A stretch of DNA of 64,000 bases, from assembly GCF_003326795.1 (NCBI RefSeq), contig NZ_JPWI01000008.1, positions 62,001 to 126,000 of the forward strand. Direction: 5' to 3'. The notes below the pieces were generated by a model. The model had not been told where the DNA came from. It was given only the letters and a program-made list of their open reading frames with translations, and searched no databases. Below, one piece after another: positions 35,743 to 44,459 of this stretch (positions within the stretch are counted from its first letter, which is position 1; each line of letters starts with the position of its first letter). The stretch is from Thalassospira profundimaris. GTDB taxonomy: Bacteria; Pseudomonadota; Alphaproteobacteria; Rhodospirillales; Thalassospiraceae. The position numbers and the translations under genes are program-made.

Positions 35743-35988
35743 TCAGATAGTGGAAGATTTTCTCTGCGCCAGTAACTGACGATAATGCTGGGTCGGCATA
35801 CCGCCCCATCCCCAGTTTTCCAGATCAACTTCCTCGATAATCACATATGTGGATTCAAGCGGTTTATTCAGGACGTCGCGCAAGACTTCGCTCACGCCCT
35901 GAATGATTGCGGCTTTTTCTTCTGCGGTCACTTTGTCGGAACCGGGTTGGGTACCTTCGCGTGTAACCTGAACTGTTACGATCGGCAT
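35743..35988 (-). CDS. 4-oxalocrotonate tautomerase-like protein
   Basis: An 81-aa protein of the tautomerase superfamily. The mature Pro at position 2 (MPIVTVQVTREG), the general base once Met is removed, is present. The rest (AIIQGVSEVLRDVLNKPLESTYVIIEEVDLENWGWGG) matches the beta-alpha-beta fold. The start at 35988 is decided by that essential proline and an AGGG site; a longer frame is not credible. It sits between the SDR and NMO genes, so it probably acts on a keto-enol intermediate. Confidence 0.9.
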   Translation of the reverse strand: MPIVTVQVTREGTQPGSDKVTAEEKAAIIQGVSEVLRDVLNKPLESTYVIIEEVDLENWGWGGMPTQHYRQLLAQRKSSTI

Positions 35989-36070
35989 GTTGATTACCCT
36001 TTGTAAAATGTGATCGGGGGGGCAGGATCGATCCCGAAAGTCGATCCTGCGTTTGTGATCGCGTGAACGA

Positions 36071-36784
36071 TTACCAGCGACCTGCGGCTTGACCGCCGTC
36101 AACATGAAGGATTTCACCCGTGACGAAGTTGGCGTTTTCAAGGTAAAGCACGGCATCAGTGATGTCGCTGATATTACCCATCCGTCCAACAGGGTGGAGT
36201 TTCGAAAGGAATTCGTGGGATTCCTCGGGGTGCATCGGTGTTTTGATAATGCCTGGCGACACTGCATTCACTCGGATGCCGTTCTGCGCAAATTCGATCG
36301 CAAGGGATTTGGTAACGGCATTCAACCCGCCTTTCGTCAGAGACGCCAGAGCAGACGGCATGCCGGCAATCGGCTGATCGACCAGACTGGTGGTGATGCT
36401 GACGATGTGGCCGGAACCCTGCTTGAACATTTCGGCAGCAGCAAGGCGGGTGATGTTAAAGAAACCGGCAACGTTGACGCCCAGATTATGGTCGTAGTCT
36501 TCCTGCGTCATTTCAATGAACGGTTTCGCCAGAAACACGCCTGCATTGTTGACGAGCGTGTCGATACGGCCAAAGCGTTCGAGGCCTTCACGAACGACTT
36601 GTTCGGCAGTTGCAGGATTGCTGATGTCGCCTGCAACAGTCGCCACATCAATCTCGTTACCTGGCTTGATTGATCGGGAAGTTGCGACAACGTTGTAATT
36701 GCGGTCACGATAGGCTTGAACAAGTGCCGCACCCATACCCTGGGATGCGCCGGTGATGATGACTGTTTTTTTCTGCGTGGTCAT
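36071..36784 (-). CDS. Short-chain dehydrogenase/reductase
   Basis: A 237-aa classical SDR. The NAD(P)-binding TGASQGMG is at about residues 12-19, NNAG follows, and the catalytic Ser lies in VSITTSL. The usual Tyr-x-x-x-Lys is not obvious in this protein: the expected YxxxK position reads SALASLTKGGLNAVTKSLAIEFAQNGIRVNAVSPG. The Lys of TKGG is retained but the Tyr appears replaced by Ser or Ala. The start at ATG 36784 follows AAAGGA. It leads the tautomerase/NMO cluster. Confidence 0.85.
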   Translation of the reverse strand: MTTQKKTVIITGASQGMGAALVQAYRDRNYNVVATSRSIKPGNEIDVATVAGDISNPATAEQVVREGLERFGRIDTLVNNAGVFLAKPFIEMTQEDYDHNLGVNVAGFFNITRLAAAEMFKQGSGHIVSITTSLVDQPIAGMPSALASLTKGGLNAVTKSLAIEFAQNGIRVNAVSPGIIKTPMHPEESHEFLSKLHPVGRMGNISDITDAVLYLENANFVTGEILHVDGGQAAGRW

Positions 36785-36905
36785 AGCTAGTCCTTTCACA
36801 AAAGCGAGAGCCGCTAGTTGGCTCGTCTGCGCGATCTGCGCTGTTGTGAACAGGATAGATATGCCGGTTAATAAGGTGAATTATCGAAAAAAGCTTTTCA
36901 CTATG

Positions 36906-36916
36906 CCGATTTTCGG
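36906..36916. promoter_or_regulatory. CCGA-N3-TCGG box before the SDR operon
   Basis: CCGATTTTCGG followed by TGGAAT, about 122 bases upstream of the SDR start. It matches the box before the LysR gene at 33513-33523 and may be the site by which that LysR protein controls the operon. Confidence 0.4.
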
Positions 36917-36956
36917 TGGAATAGTTGTGTATTTTGGTTTCAGTTTAAACGATCCG

Positions 36957-37805
36957 TTATCGGATGCCGGCGCGCAGGAAGGCCTGAATGAATTGGCGCT
37001 GGAAAATCAGGAACGCGATCAGAAGGGGCGCTACGGTCATGATGGTTGCGGCACTGATGACTGAAATATCCACCCCGGTTTCCGGTGCTCCGAACAGCGA
37101 CAATCCGACGGTTAGCGGGCGGGTATCAGGCGAGTTGGTGACAATCAGCGGCCACAGGAAATTGTTCCAGTGGGTCGCAATCGACACCAGGGCATAGGCC
37201 AGATAGACCGGCTTGGCCGCGGGCACATAGACCTTCCATAAAACGCCCATCCAGCTGCATCCCTCAATCCGGGCGGCTTCTTCAAGTTCGACCGGCACCG
37301 ATTTGAAGGCCTGACGCAACAGGAAAATGCCAAACGCGCTGGCCATATAGGGAAGCCCGATGCCAAGCGCGGTGTCAAACAGGCCAAGCTTGGAAACGAT
37401 GGCATAGTTTTCGACAATCAGAACTTCGGGCAGGATGAAGAGCTGCAGCAGAACAAGGATAAAGATCGTATCGCGGCCCCTGAATTCAAACCGGGCAAAG
37501 GCAAACCCTGCCAGCGTGCAAAGAACCAACTGACCGGCAAGGATCAGGGTGACAAGAACCACCGTATTGGCAAAATACCCTGCCCATGGCACCGCGTTCC
37601 AGACATAGACGAAATTCTCGATTGTCAGCGGGCTTGAAAAATCAAGACCAAGGGCGGTGCCCGATGGCTGCAATGCGGCCCATGTTGCAAACAGAAGCGG
37701 CGATATCCAGACAATCGCCAGAGCCCATGCGCCGATGGTATCAAGGATCTTGTCGAAATCAGGCAGGGTGCGTTTGGCCGGATGCGAGGCAAATGCAGTA
37801 TTCAT
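36957..37805 (-). CDS. Sugar-type ABC transporter permease (MalG/UgpE type)
   Basis: A 282-aa permease with six membrane spans and the EAA loop (LEEAARIEGCSWMGVLWKVYVP). It belongs to the CUT1 family of carbohydrate and glycerol-phosphate importers. It overlaps the preceding permease gene by four bases and is the last gene of the DeoR-ATPase-binding protein-permease-permease operon. Confidence 0.92.
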   Translation of the reverse strand: MNTAFASHPAKRTLPDFDKILDTIGAWALAIVWISPLLFATWAALQPSGTALGLDFSSPLTIENFVYVWNAVPWAGYFANTVVLVTLILAGQLVLCTLAGFAFARFEFRGRDTIFILVLLQLFILPEVLIVENYAIVSKLGLFDTALGIGLPYMASAFGIFLLRQAFKSVPVELEEAARIEGCSWMGVLWKVYVPAAKPVYLAYALVSIATHWNNFLWPLIVTNSPDTRPLTVGLSLFGAPETGVDISVISAATIMTVAPLLIAFLIFQRQFIQAFLRAGIR

Positions 37806-38695
37806 CTGTAATGGGTCCGTTTTTCAACCAGTCGGAACTGAATGACCGCAACAAGGCCAAGCGTCAGAAGAACAAGAATGGTCATGGCGGCGGCATGCGG
37901 GCTGTCGAAATAGGAAAATGCCATTTCCCAAATCCAGTACAGGATCAGCTTTGACGCGTTATTCGGCCCGCCCTTGGTCAGGATGAACAGATGGTCGATC
38001 AGTTTGACCGAATTGATCATCGCATTCACAAAGACAAAGATCGTGGTTGGCATCAAAAGCGGTAGCAATACCCGGCGCGTATAGGTCCATCGACCTGCCC
38101 CCTCGATCCGGGCGGCTTCGCGCAGGTCAGGCGGAATTGTCTGAAGGGCAGCAAGGTAGAAGATCATGAAAAATCCGGCTTCTTTCCAGATTGTCACCAT
38201 GATGACGGATGCCAGTGCTGTTTCAGGTTGTCCCAGCCAGTTGGTCGGGGACGCGCCAAAGAACCCGGTGATCTGGTCAATCACGCCAAGGTCGGGTGTA
38301 TAGAAAAACAGCCACAAATTGGCCGCAGCAATCATCGGCAGGATCGTCGGCGTGAAATAGGCGCTGCGCACGAATGACCGTGCCGGAATATGGGCATTGG
38401 CCCAAAGCGCCATGATCAGGGCAAAGATGATCGAAACCGGAATGGTGATTCCGGCATAAATGATGTTGTTCCAGGCCACGGTCCAGAATGTCGGGTCGGC
38501 AAACAGGTCGCCGTAATTGTCAAATCCGGCAAAGACCGACGGGCGGCGCGTGGTGCCGCGGGTAAACAGGCTGTGCCACAAGGTTGCAATGGCCGGGTAA
38601 AAGGCAAACAGGCTCATCAGCGCCAAAGCCGGTGCCACAAGCATCCAGCCATAAAGTGCCAGCCTTTGTTTCTGAAGTCGGGCCATGTCATTCAT
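37802..38695 (-). CDS. Sugar-type ABC transporter permease (MalF/UgpA type)
   Basis: A 297-aa partner permease with six spans and the EAA loop (LREAARIEGAGRWTYTRRVLLP). I take the ATG at 38695 (MNDMARLQKQR), which has only a weak GGA-type site; a TTG 36 bases earlier lacks any site. It lies between the binding-protein gene and the second permease, the standard CUT1 order. Confidence 0.9.
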   Translation of the reverse strand: MNDMARLQKQRLALYGWMLVAPALALMSLFAFYPAIATLWHSLFTRGTTRRPSVFAGFDNYGDLFADPTFWTVAWNNIIYAGITIPVSIIFALIMALWANAHIPARSFVRSAYFTPTILPMIAAANLWLFFYTPDLGVIDQITGFFGASPTNWLGQPETALASVIMVTIWKEAGFFMIFYLAALQTIPPDLREAARIEGAGRWTYTRRVLLPLLMPTTIFVFVNAMINSVKLIDHLFILTKGGPNNASKLILYWIWEMAFSYFDSPHAAAMTILVLLTLGLVAVIQFRLVEKRTHYR

Positions 38696-38787
38696 GGTCG
38701 GCACGTCCGTATAAGATAATGGATTAAACAAGTCACAAACAAGGGTGCCGAAGCGGGCGTGAAACCCGCTTCGGCGTGCAGATCGGG

Positions 38788-40053
38788 TTAGTGGAACGCC
38801 CGAAGAAGACGGGTTGCTTCGGCCTGTGCACCTTCAAGGGCTTCTTTCGGTGACTTTTCACCGGTCAGAGCAGCCTGAATGGCGTTGTTCAGACCTTCGC
38901 GGACACGCGCAGTGTCATAGGTGGAGAATTCCGGGATCGCGACTTCAAGCTGATCACGGGCAACAACCGCCTGCGGGAATTCAGCCGCATAGGATTTCAG
39001 CGCGTCGGTTTCATAGGCTTCTGGCGTGACGCCAACATAACCGGTCGCAATCGACCATTCAGCAGCACGTTCCGGTGCGGTCATGTATTTGATCAGCGCA
39101 AGCGATGCTGCTTTCTGTTCGTCACTGGAGTTTTTGAACAGATAGAAGTTCCCGCCACCGGTCGGTGAGCCCGGCTTTTTATGTTTCGGCAGCATGGCGA
39201 CGCCGAAATCAAACTTGGCTTCGCGTTTGACAGCCGACAGGTTGCCAGTCGAATGCCACATCATGGCCGTCTGACCCTGAACGAAGGCCTGACGAAGCGT
39301 GCCCCATTCAATCGTGCCTTCGGGCATGATCTTTTCGTCGGTGGCAAGGCCACGCCAGAATTCAAGCGCCTCGACAACAGCCGGATCATCGAAATAGGTT
39401 TCGGTACCATCCTTGCTCATCAGTTCCTTGCCATTCTGGATGGCAAAGCACTGGAACATCCAGTACGGGTAACCGGTCGACGGAACCATCAGGCCCCATT
39501 TGCCGTCCTTGGCAAGGGCCTTGCCAGCCGAAACCAGTTCTTCCCAGGTGGCCGGTGCGTGTTCCGGATCAAGACCGGCTTCGCGGAACATGTCCTTGTT
39601 ATAGTACATGACAATGGTTGAACGCTGGAACGGGATGCCCCAGGTTTTGCCATCGACTTCGCCATTGGCCATCAGCGCCGGATAGAAGCCCTTGAGCCAT
39701 TCCTTGTCTTCTGCGGTTTTGACGACATCATCAAACGGAACAATCAGGTCCTGTTCGATCAGGTCATAAACATCGATAGAGAACATGACAGACAGCTGTG
39801 CCGGATCGCCGCTTTTAAGCGCGGATACGGCACGCAGACGGGTATCGTCATAATTGCCAGCATAGATGGCATTGACTTTGACATCGGGGTGTTCGGCTTC
39901 AAAACCTTCGATCATGCCGTCAATCACGTTGGTCAGCGGGCCGCCAACAGCAATCGGATAATACATGGTCAACTCGGTCGCAGCAAAAGCAGGTGATGCT
40001 GCCGTTGCCATCAGTCCGGCCGCAAAGGCGGCACTGGTTACGATATTCCGCAT
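38788..40053 (-). CDS. Extracellular substrate-binding protein, family 1 (UgpB-like)
   Basis: A 421-aa periplasmic binding protein with a signal peptide (SAAFAAGLMATAASPAFA, cleavage before ATEL). The mature start LTMYYPIAVGGPLTNVIDG and the IYAGNYDDTRLRAVSALKSG segment match family 1 binding proteins for sugars or glycerol-phosphate compounds. An AGGGA site precedes the ATG at 40053. The ligand is not known. The gene lies between the ATPase and the permeases. Confidence 0.9.
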   Translation of the reverse strand: MRNIVTSAAFAAGLMATAASPAFAATELTMYYPIAVGGPLTNVIDGMIEGFEAEHPDVKVNAIYAGNYDDTRLRAVSALKSGDPAQLSVMFSIDVYDLIEQDLIVPFDDVVKTAEDKEWLKGFYPALMANGEVDGKTWGIPFQRSTIVMYYNKDMFREAGLDPEHAPATWEELVSAGKALAKDGKWGLMVPSTGYPYWMFQCFAIQNGKELMSKDGTETYFDDPAVVEALEFWRGLATDEKIMPEGTIEWGTLRQAFVQGQTAMMWHSTGNLSAVKREAKFDFGVAMLPKHKKPGSPTGGGNFYLFKNSSDEQKAASLALIKYMTAPERAAEWSIATGYVGVTPEAYETDALKSYAAEFPQAVVARDQLEVAIPEFSTYDTARVREGLNNAIQAALTGEKSPKEALEGAQAEATRLLRAFH

Positions 40054-40069
40054 GGATTTGTTTTCCCTG

Positions 40070-41194
40070 TTACAAACTCGGAATTGCAGTGTCAGTTTCG
40101 ATAGAGGTATTTGGTTCCTGCGCTGTTTGACGGGGCATCGCCGGTTCAAGACGATGGCCGTCCTCGCCATCAAACCAGTGGGCCGCAGCGCCAGCCCAAC
40201 TGAGCGAAACTTTTGTCCCCGGCGCGATATGGACCTGACCGGGCAGGCGGGCGGTTGCGCCCTCTGTTCCCGGGATCGCAACAGAAACAAAGGTTTCCGC
40301 GCCAAGGAACTCACTTCCGGTGACCGTGGCGGCAATGCTCCATGCCGATTGATCTGCACTGGTGGTCAAAACCAGATCTTCGGGGCGAATGCCAAAGGTC
40401 AGTTTGGTCATATCCAAACCAGCCGGGATCACGTCACCCGGCAAGGCCGATGCCGGTATCAGTGCCATGGGCGGGCTTCCGACAAATCCGGCAGCAAAGG
40501 ATGTCGCGGGTTTGAGATAAAGATCGGCCGGGTTGCCCGCCTGCTCGATGCGGCCATCCTTCATCAGGATGACGATATCGGCCATGCTCATGGCTTCGGT
40601 CTGGTCATGGGTGACATAGACAACCGTGATACCAAGGCGCTGTTGCAGTTCGCGGATATCGCGGCGGACGGAATGGCGCAATTTGGCATCAAGGTTCGAG
40701 AGCGGCTCGTCCATCAGACACAGCGGATGACCGGCGACAATGGCACGCGCAAGGGCAACGCGCTGACGCTGACCGCCTGAAAGTTCGGCAGGTTTGCGAT
40801 CTTCATATCCGGCAAGTCCTGTGACACTGAGCGCATCATCAAGGCGGGTTCTGATTTCTTCCTTGCCGGTTTTGCGGACCTTAAGGCCAAAGATGATGTT
40901 TTCGGCAACGCTGAGATGCGGGAACAGGGCATAGGACTGAAACACCATCGACAGGCCGCGTCTGGAGGGCGGCATATTGGTTACATCCTTGCCGTCTATG
41001 GCAATTGTGCCCTGATCGGCGGTTTCAAGACCGGCAATCAGTCGAAGAGTTGTTGACTTGCCACAGCCCGATGGCCCCAGAAGGACGACAAAGCTTCCAC
41101 GTGGAATGTCGATGGACAGATCATGCACGCCATTGCAGCCGTTAAAGACGCGCGATACCGCTTTGATCTGGATGAAAGGCGATTGGGCACTCAT
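40070..41194 (-). CDS. Sugar-type ABC transporter ATP-binding protein (MalK/UgpC type)
   Basis: A 374-aa ATPase. Walker A GPSGCGKS is at about 40-47, the signature LSGGQRQR at about 138-145, and Walker B segment CLMDEPLSNLDAKLR follows. A TOBE-like regulatory domain forms the C-terminal third. It overlaps the upstream DeoR gene by four bases. Its placement before the binding protein is less common than at the operon end. Confidence 0.93.
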   Translation of the reverse strand: MSAQSPFIQIKAVSRVFNGCNGVHDLSIDIPRGSFVVLLGPSGCGKSTTLRLIAGLETADQGTIAIDGKDVTNMPPSRRGLSMVFQSYALFPHLSVAENIIFGLKVRKTGKEEIRTRLDDALSVTGLAGYEDRKPAELSGGQRQRVALARAIVAGHPLCLMDEPLSNLDAKLRHSVRRDIRELQQRLGITVVYVTHDQTEAMSMADIVILMKDGRIEQAGNPADLYLKPATSFAAGFVGSPPMALIPASALPGDVIPAGLDMTKLTFGIRPEDLVLTTSADQSAWSIAATVTGSEFLGAETFVSVAIPGTEGATARLPGQVHIAPGTKVSLSWAGAAAHWFDGEDGHRLEPAMPRQTAQEPNTSIETDTAIPSL

Positions 41195-41976
41195 TTGGAA
41201 TTTTCGCTTTTTGCAATTTGCAGACGTGCGCGGACGTCCTGACGATTAAACAGCGGGGCGAACGATCCGCCGGGCACGCCATCCACCACAATCAGGTCAG
41301 GGGCCGTGATATGACCGCCCTTGGCCGGGGCCGGGCGGCCGAATTTGGATTGATCGGCCACAAGGATCGAATTGCGGCAATTGGCGGCAATCGCCTGACG
41401 CAATGACACTTCACGATGATCAAAGTCGGTAAGCGTGCCGTCGGGCTCGATCCCGCCAACCCCGAACAGGCCGTAATCAACCTTGTAATTGTTAAACATC
41501 GCCTCGGCATCGGGGCTGATGACATCGCGATCAGGCAGGCGCAAGGTGCCACCGGGAATGACGATCCGGTTGCTGGTATTGTTGCCAAGAGCCATGGCGG
41601 CATTGAGATTGTTGGTCACCACCGTCAGATGCCGGTGTTCGACAAGGTTCAGCGCAATCAGTTCCAGCGTGCTGCCGATCCCGATCAGGATTGATGCCCC
41701 GTCCGGGATCAGGTTTGCGACATGCAATGAAATGGCGTGCTTGGCGGCAATATTGGTGACCTGCCGACTTTCATAGGACAGGTTCATGCCCGGTTCGCCA
41801 GCATATTCAACGCCGCCGTGACGCCGACGCACAAGATTGGCGTCGCTTAGCATATTGACGTCGCGCCGCACGGTTTGCGGGGTAACGTCAAAATGTTCGG
41901 CCAGTTTGTCAATCGAGGCAAAGCTGTCGCGGCGCAGAATGTCGATGATGTCGCGTTGTCGTGTCGAAATATTCAT
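41191..41976 (-). CDS. DeoR/GlpR-family regulator
   Basis: A 261-aa regulator. The N-terminal helix-turn-helix (RQRDIIDILRRDSFASIDKLAEHFDVTPQTVRRDVNML) is followed by RRRHGG, and the C-terminal sugar-phosphate sensor domain carries IGIGSTLELIALNL and FGVGGIEPDGTLTDFD. I use the ATG at 41976; a TTG 12 bases earlier is possible. It leads the sugar-type importer operon (four-base overlap with the ATPase gene) and probably represses it until a phosphorylated sugar or glycerol derivative accumulates. Confidence 0.9.
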   Translation of the reverse strand: MNISTRQRDIIDILRRDSFASIDKLAEHFDVTPQTVRRDVNMLSDANLVRRRHGGVEYAGEPGMNLSYESRQVTNIAAKHAISLHVANLIPDGASILIGIGSTLELIALNLVEHRHLTVVTNNLNAAMALGNNTSNRIVIPGGTLRLPDRDVISPDAEAMFNNYKVDYGLFGVGGIEPDGTLTDFDHREVSLRQAIAANCRNSILVADQSKFGRPAPAKGGHITAPDLIVVDGVPGGSFAPLFNRQDVRARLQIAKSENSK

Positions 41977-41978
41977 TT

Positions 41979-42014
41979 GATCGTTCAATTTGTTGCTTTG
42001 AACATGAAACGATC
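41979..42014. promoter_or_regulatory. Candidate DeoR operator
   Basis: Inverted half-sites GATCGTT (41979-41985) and AACGATC (42008-42014) flank the DeoR start region. A perfect 12-bp palindrome ATTCATATGAAT lies further upstream at 42055-42066. Either could be the regulator's own binding site. Confidence 0.35.
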
Positions 42015-42166
42015 ATACGCGGCTTCGTTGTCACTAAGATTTCAGAAGCATGACATTCATATGAATATTCAGGCGGTTATAAGAGCCGCGGAAAACCTTG
42101 GTTTCGTGGAAATGATCAAATGAAAGTCCGGTGATCAGAGATTGCGGGCGGTCACATTGTGACAAA

Positions 42167-42194
42167 AACGCCGCCCGAAAAATCGGGCGGCGTT
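42167..42194 (-). terminator. Rho-independent terminator of the LOG-family gene
   Basis: A perfect 12-bp stem AACGCCGCCCGA / TCGGGCGGCGTT with an AAAA loop. On the minus strand it ends in TTTTT. Confidence 0.9.
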
Positions 42195-42275
42195 CGGGCC
42201 ATCAGACAAGATGACAATGTCAATTTTGATCGATTAATGCAGACAAATCATAAGGTTGTCTGTTTCGCAGCGCGA

Positions 42276-42860
42276 TCAGAAAAGCTTTTCGCGCGGGTCG
42301 AATTTCGGTGCCGGTTCTGCCGCAAGCTGTTCGAATACTTCTTCAAGCGTATCGGCAACCGTATAGAGGTTCTTGTGGCTTTCGCGTGCAAAGCCTTCCT
42401 CGATAATACCGTCGATCATGTCAAAGCACTTGTCCCAATAACCAAGCGCATTGAGGAATACCATCGGCTTGTCATGAATGCCCAGCTGACGCAGTGTCAT
42501 GGCTTCAAAGGCTTCATCCAGACTGCCAAGGCCACCGGCAAGGGTAACGAAGGCGTCGGATCTCTTGAACATCTCGACCTTGCGCTGATGCATGGATTTG
42601 CAGACGATCAGCTCGGAAAGGCCTTTATGGCCAACTTCGATATCATGCAGGTGTTCGGGGATGATTCCGATAACTTCGCCGCCATTCTGCATGACGCCAT
42701 CGGCGACCGCGCCCATCAGGCCAATGCGACCCCCGCCATAAACCAGTGCGATGCCCCGTTCGGCCATCATTTTGCCAAACGCGACGGCATTTTCCATATG
42801 CTGTGGATTTTTGCCGTTCGAAGCGCCGCAGAATACACAGATTGATTTTACTTTTGTCAT
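42276..42860 (-). CDS. LOG-family protein (TIGR00730 type)
   Basis: A 194-aa Rossmann-like protein of the LOG family, whose members are nucleoside 5'-monophosphate phosphoribohydrolases acting on cytokinin-type or purine nucleotides. It opens with SICVFCGAS, then GGGRIGLMG. The canonical PGGxGTxxE motif is here AGGLGSLDE, with Pro to Ala and Thr to Ser, while the catalytic Glu is kept. Length is normal for the short bacterial form. A single gene with its own terminator. Confidence 0.85.
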   Translation of the reverse strand: MTKVKSICVFCGASNGKNPQHMENAVAFGKMMAERGIALVYGGGRIGLMGAVADGVMQNGGEVIGIIPEHLHDIEVGHKGLSELIVCKSMHQRKVEMFKRSDAFVTLAGGLGSLDEAFEAMTLRQLGIHDKPMVFLNALGYWDKCFDMIDGIIEEGFARESHKNLYTVADTLEEVFEQLAAEPAPKFDPREKLF

Positions 42861-43219
42861 GGCGACCTGCCTTTTGTTTCTTGTTTCGCAGGTAGCGGTG
42901 CAACATTTTTCAATGATGCCCCGTACTCGAAACGAACATAGCCGATCAAATCAGCGATGGGGCAGGAATTTGTGCATGGCAGCAGTTTAAATTTAAATGA
43001 CGTGTTTGCGCCGCATTTTCGTTGCTTTTATTTGCCAGAACGGTGATGCCCACGGACAGTCACCGCGAAGGGCTCCTGTTCTGATTAATCCGTGCTGCTG
43101 TGGCGCAGGGTTAACAAGTTATGAACCTGATTGTGGGATGGGTAATGCTGCGCACGGATTTGTGCCTGGCATAAAGAAGTACATCGCGAAGCAACGAAAA
43201 GAAGGCAGGACCGCCCAAC
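42861..43219. other. 359-bp divergent gap without a recognised gene
   Basis: The gap holds the promoters of the divergent LOG-family and membrane-protein genes. It includes a 12-bp AT palindrome TTTAAATTTAAA at 42986-42997. I see no further gene in it. Confidence 0.45.
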
Positions 43220-44200
43220 GTGTTTGTCGACAATCCCTTTATACTCGCCCTTCTGGTATCGGGCATCATCGCTGCGGTTTTGATGCTGGCGCTTTGGCTG
43301 GGACTTGAACGTGCCCTGGCCCGGCGTCTGGTGCTGGCAGCGATCATTCCCGCTGTGGCCGTTGCGGTTCCGGCAGCCATCGGCTTGCCTGATACGGCGC
43401 GCGGTGGTGTTGGTGCGGCATTATTGATGCTGGTGCTGGGCGGTGTTTGCGGGGCGATCCTTGATTTTGCAAGGCTGTCTGAACGTGTTTGCCTGATTGT
43501 CTCGGGCGTTCTTTTGTTGCTTGGCGGCTGGCTTGTTCTGGCGGCGCCGGTCAACGGATTGTCCTATCATCCGGGCGGGATCAAGTTTCTGGCCTGGCTC
43601 GCATTTCTGGTGATTGGCGGCTGTTTCCTGTGGGTGACGCGTCCCGACTTTACCGAGGATGACGCACCTGATGGCAAAGCAGCCAAAGGCAAAAAGACCA
43701 AGATCGCCAAAACCAGATCGTCTAAATCGACGACCACTGAAAGTGGGGGCGATGTGGCAAATGCGGCAAAGCCCGGCCCGGTTGCCGTTCTGATGACACT
43801 GGCACTGGGGCAGGGGATCATTGCCCATCAGTTCGCCCTTGATCAGCATGTTGTCTTTCAGGCCGCACTTTGGATCGCGCTGATGGTGGCGCTGGTCTCG
43901 GAAAAGGCAGCCCCGCAATATCGTGCGGCGGTATGGCTGGGTGTGGTCGGGGCCCTGATGGCAAGTGCAGCGGTGATGATGATTGCCATACCCGCATCGG
44001 CCGTTTCATTTGCGGTATTGCTGCTGGTGGTGTCTTCGGGGCGTGGGGCGGCAAAGCTTGGCGCGCTTGTCCCCGAAGCCAATCCGGCACAGGCGGTTGT
44101 GATTGGCAGCGTGATCCGGTTCGGAGTTTTGGCACTACCATTGATCATGGCGGCATTGGTCGCCTATGTCGGTGCTCAGATGGCAGGGACGGTTTCGTAA
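43220..44200 (+). CDS. Multi-pass membrane protein of unknown function
   Basis: A 326-aa hydrophobic protein starting at GTG 43220, with an AGGA site about ten bases before. It has roughly nine predicted spans arranged as four to five in the N-terminal half and four to five in the C-terminal half. A basic, Lys- and Ser-rich cytoplasmic linker (about 150-185, GKKTKIAKTRSSKS) separates them. I do not recognise a family. It lies alone. Confidence 0.6.
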   Translation: MFVDNPFILALLVSGIIAAVLMLALWLGLERALARRLVLAAIIPAVAVAVPAAIGLPDTARGGVGAALLMLVLGGVCGAILDFARLSERVCLIVSGVLLLLGGWLVLAAPVNGLSYHPGGIKFLAWLAFLVIGGCFLWVTRPDFTEDDAPDGKAAKGKKTKIAKTRSSKSTTTESGGDVANAAKPGPVAVLMTLALGQGIIAHQFALDQHVVFQAALWIALMVALVSEKAAPQYRAAVWLGVVGALMASAAVMMIAIPASAVSFAVLLLVVSSGRGAAKLGALVPEANPAQAVVIGSVIRFGVLALPLIMAALVAYVGAQMAGTVS

Positions 44201-44375
44201 CATCGCGCTTCTGATGGATAGATGAGCTTCCTGTTAATTAAGCAAAGAGACTGATTCTATTCATCTTTACCTAACGGTTCCGCGGTATCGTTTGTTCGTT
44301 ACGTTATGGAAACTGTGATCTGAAAGTAGTACAAGTTTCTAATTAACGTGCCCAAAGGAATTGGTTGAGGGGAAT

Positions 44376-44459
44376 ATGGCAAGCAATTCCAGTGTTTTGG
44401 GTGCGACCATGGGGGCAAACCCCGATAACATAAACATCGTTCAAGGATATTTCCGGTGA
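44376..44459 (+). CDS. 27-aa leader micro-ORF coupled to the LysM gene
   Basis: A 28-codon frame (MASNSSVLGATMGANPDN at the start, ending GYFR) with a strong GAGGGG site three bases before its ATG. Its TGA stop overlaps the GTG start of the downstream LysM gene (GTGA), so ribosomes finishing it could re-initiate there. No homology is recognised. It could be a regulatory leader or a short functional peptide. Confidence 0.5.
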   Translation: MASNSSVLGATMGANPDNINIVQGYFR

